From contig DLLB01000028.1 of the NCBI GenBank assembly GCA_002477905.1, forward strand, positions 1 to 6,059: a stretch of 6,059 nt of DNA, written 5' to 3'. Below are positions 5,825-6,059 of this stretch, in pieces (position 1 is the stretch's first letter; each line of letters begins with the position of its first letter). Below the pieces are notes generated by a model. It saw only the letters and a list, made by a program, of their open reading frames with translations, ran no database searches and was not told the DNA's origin. This stretch comes from Clostridiales bacterium UBA7573 (GTDB lineage: Bacteria; Bacillota; Clostridia; Oscillospirales; CAG-272). The position numbers and the translations under genes were made by a program.

Positions 5825-6059
5825 GGCTACGCTTCCCTCCGAACGGTTTTGGCATGGTGATCTTATCAATATAATACACCAGCAGATTCATAATCAGCAC
5901 CGCGAATGAAACGCCCTCGGCATAGGAGCCGAAGAACCGCAAAAACACCGTCAGTACCCCACATCCAAAGCCGTAAAGCAGTTTCCCCTTGGCAGTCAGC
6001 GGCGAAGTAACATAATCCGTCGCCATGAACAGCGCCGCCAGCATCAATCCGCCGGAGCG
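5811..6059 (-). CDS. rnfD: Rnf complex membrane subunit D (C-terminal part; 5' end cut by window)
   Basis: The frame is open from the right edge to a stop at 5811, giving the last 82 residues of RnfD, an integral membrane subunit related to NqrB. The conserved stretch SGGLMLAALFMATDYVTSP (2-20 of the visible part) matches the family's MATDxVTSP signature. FFGSYAEGVSFAVLIMNLL (42-60) corresponds to the usual G-Y-x-E-G-V-x-F-A-I-L-x-M-N segment, and IDKITMPKPFG ends the membrane part. Two helices are visible, near 27-44 and 47-65. The covalent-FMN threonine site of RnfD lies upstream of this fragment and cannot be judged. The stop overlaps the rnfG start by 14 nt. rnfC is expected further upstream. 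Confidence 0.93.
   Translation of the reverse strand, partial: RSGGLMLAALFMATDYVTSPLTAKGKLLYGFGCGVLTVFLRFFGSYAEGVSFAVLIMNLLVYYIDKITMPKPFGGKRSHAKN
5835..5840 (-). promoter_or_regulatory. rnfG ribosome-binding site inside rnfD
   Basis: GGAGGG on the minus strand lies 10 nt before the ATG at 5824, inside the last codons of rnfD. It selects this ATG over the upstream in-frame start at 5869. Confidence 0.75.

Overview
The window looks like chromosomal DNA of an anaerobic, fermentative Firmicute, most likely a Clostridia member (perhaps Oscillospiraceae/Ruminococcaceae-like). This is inferred from four things: a clostridial-type Rnf operon in the order (C)-D-G-E-A-B, strong AGGAGG ribosome-binding sites, a ROK glucokinase, and balanced to slightly GC-rich base composition. 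No rRNA, tRNA, CRISPR array, insertion sequence or phage gene is visible. All genes read as intact apart from the two cut by the window edges.

Left part (3-2025, + strand): the nearly complete C-terminal part of a PflX-like radical SAM protein of unknown substrate (left end cut). A 151-nt AT-rich gap with a weak candidate promoter follows. Then comes a YbhE-type lactonase (seven-bladed beta-propeller, 6-phosphogluconolactonase-like).

Middle (2026-3196): a perfect 19-bp inverted repeat lies between the converging lactonase and glucokinase genes and probably terminates both. The ROK glucokinase gene (- strand) has a textbook ribosome-binding site and a near-consensus extended -10 promoter directly upstream.

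Right part (3197-6059, - strand): the distal part of an rnf operon, read right to left: rnfD (C-terminal 82 residues only), rnfG, rnfE, rnfA, rnfB. The genes overlap by 14, 8 and 4 nt or are 12 nt apart, with each ribosome-binding site embedded in or touching the preceding gene, so translational coupling is likely. rnfC and the operon promoter should lie beyond the right edge. The complex couples electron transfer from reduced ferredoxin to NAD+ with Na+ or H+ export.

Functionally, the window combines a membrane energy-conserving complex with the first step of glucose use (glucokinase) and a possible oxidative pentose-phosphate step (lactonase). I see no clearly new multigene system. The points most worth a second look are a serine in place of the usual threonine at the covalent-flavin site of RnfG, the orphan radical SAM protein, and the terminator-less junction between rnfB and the glucokinase promoter.
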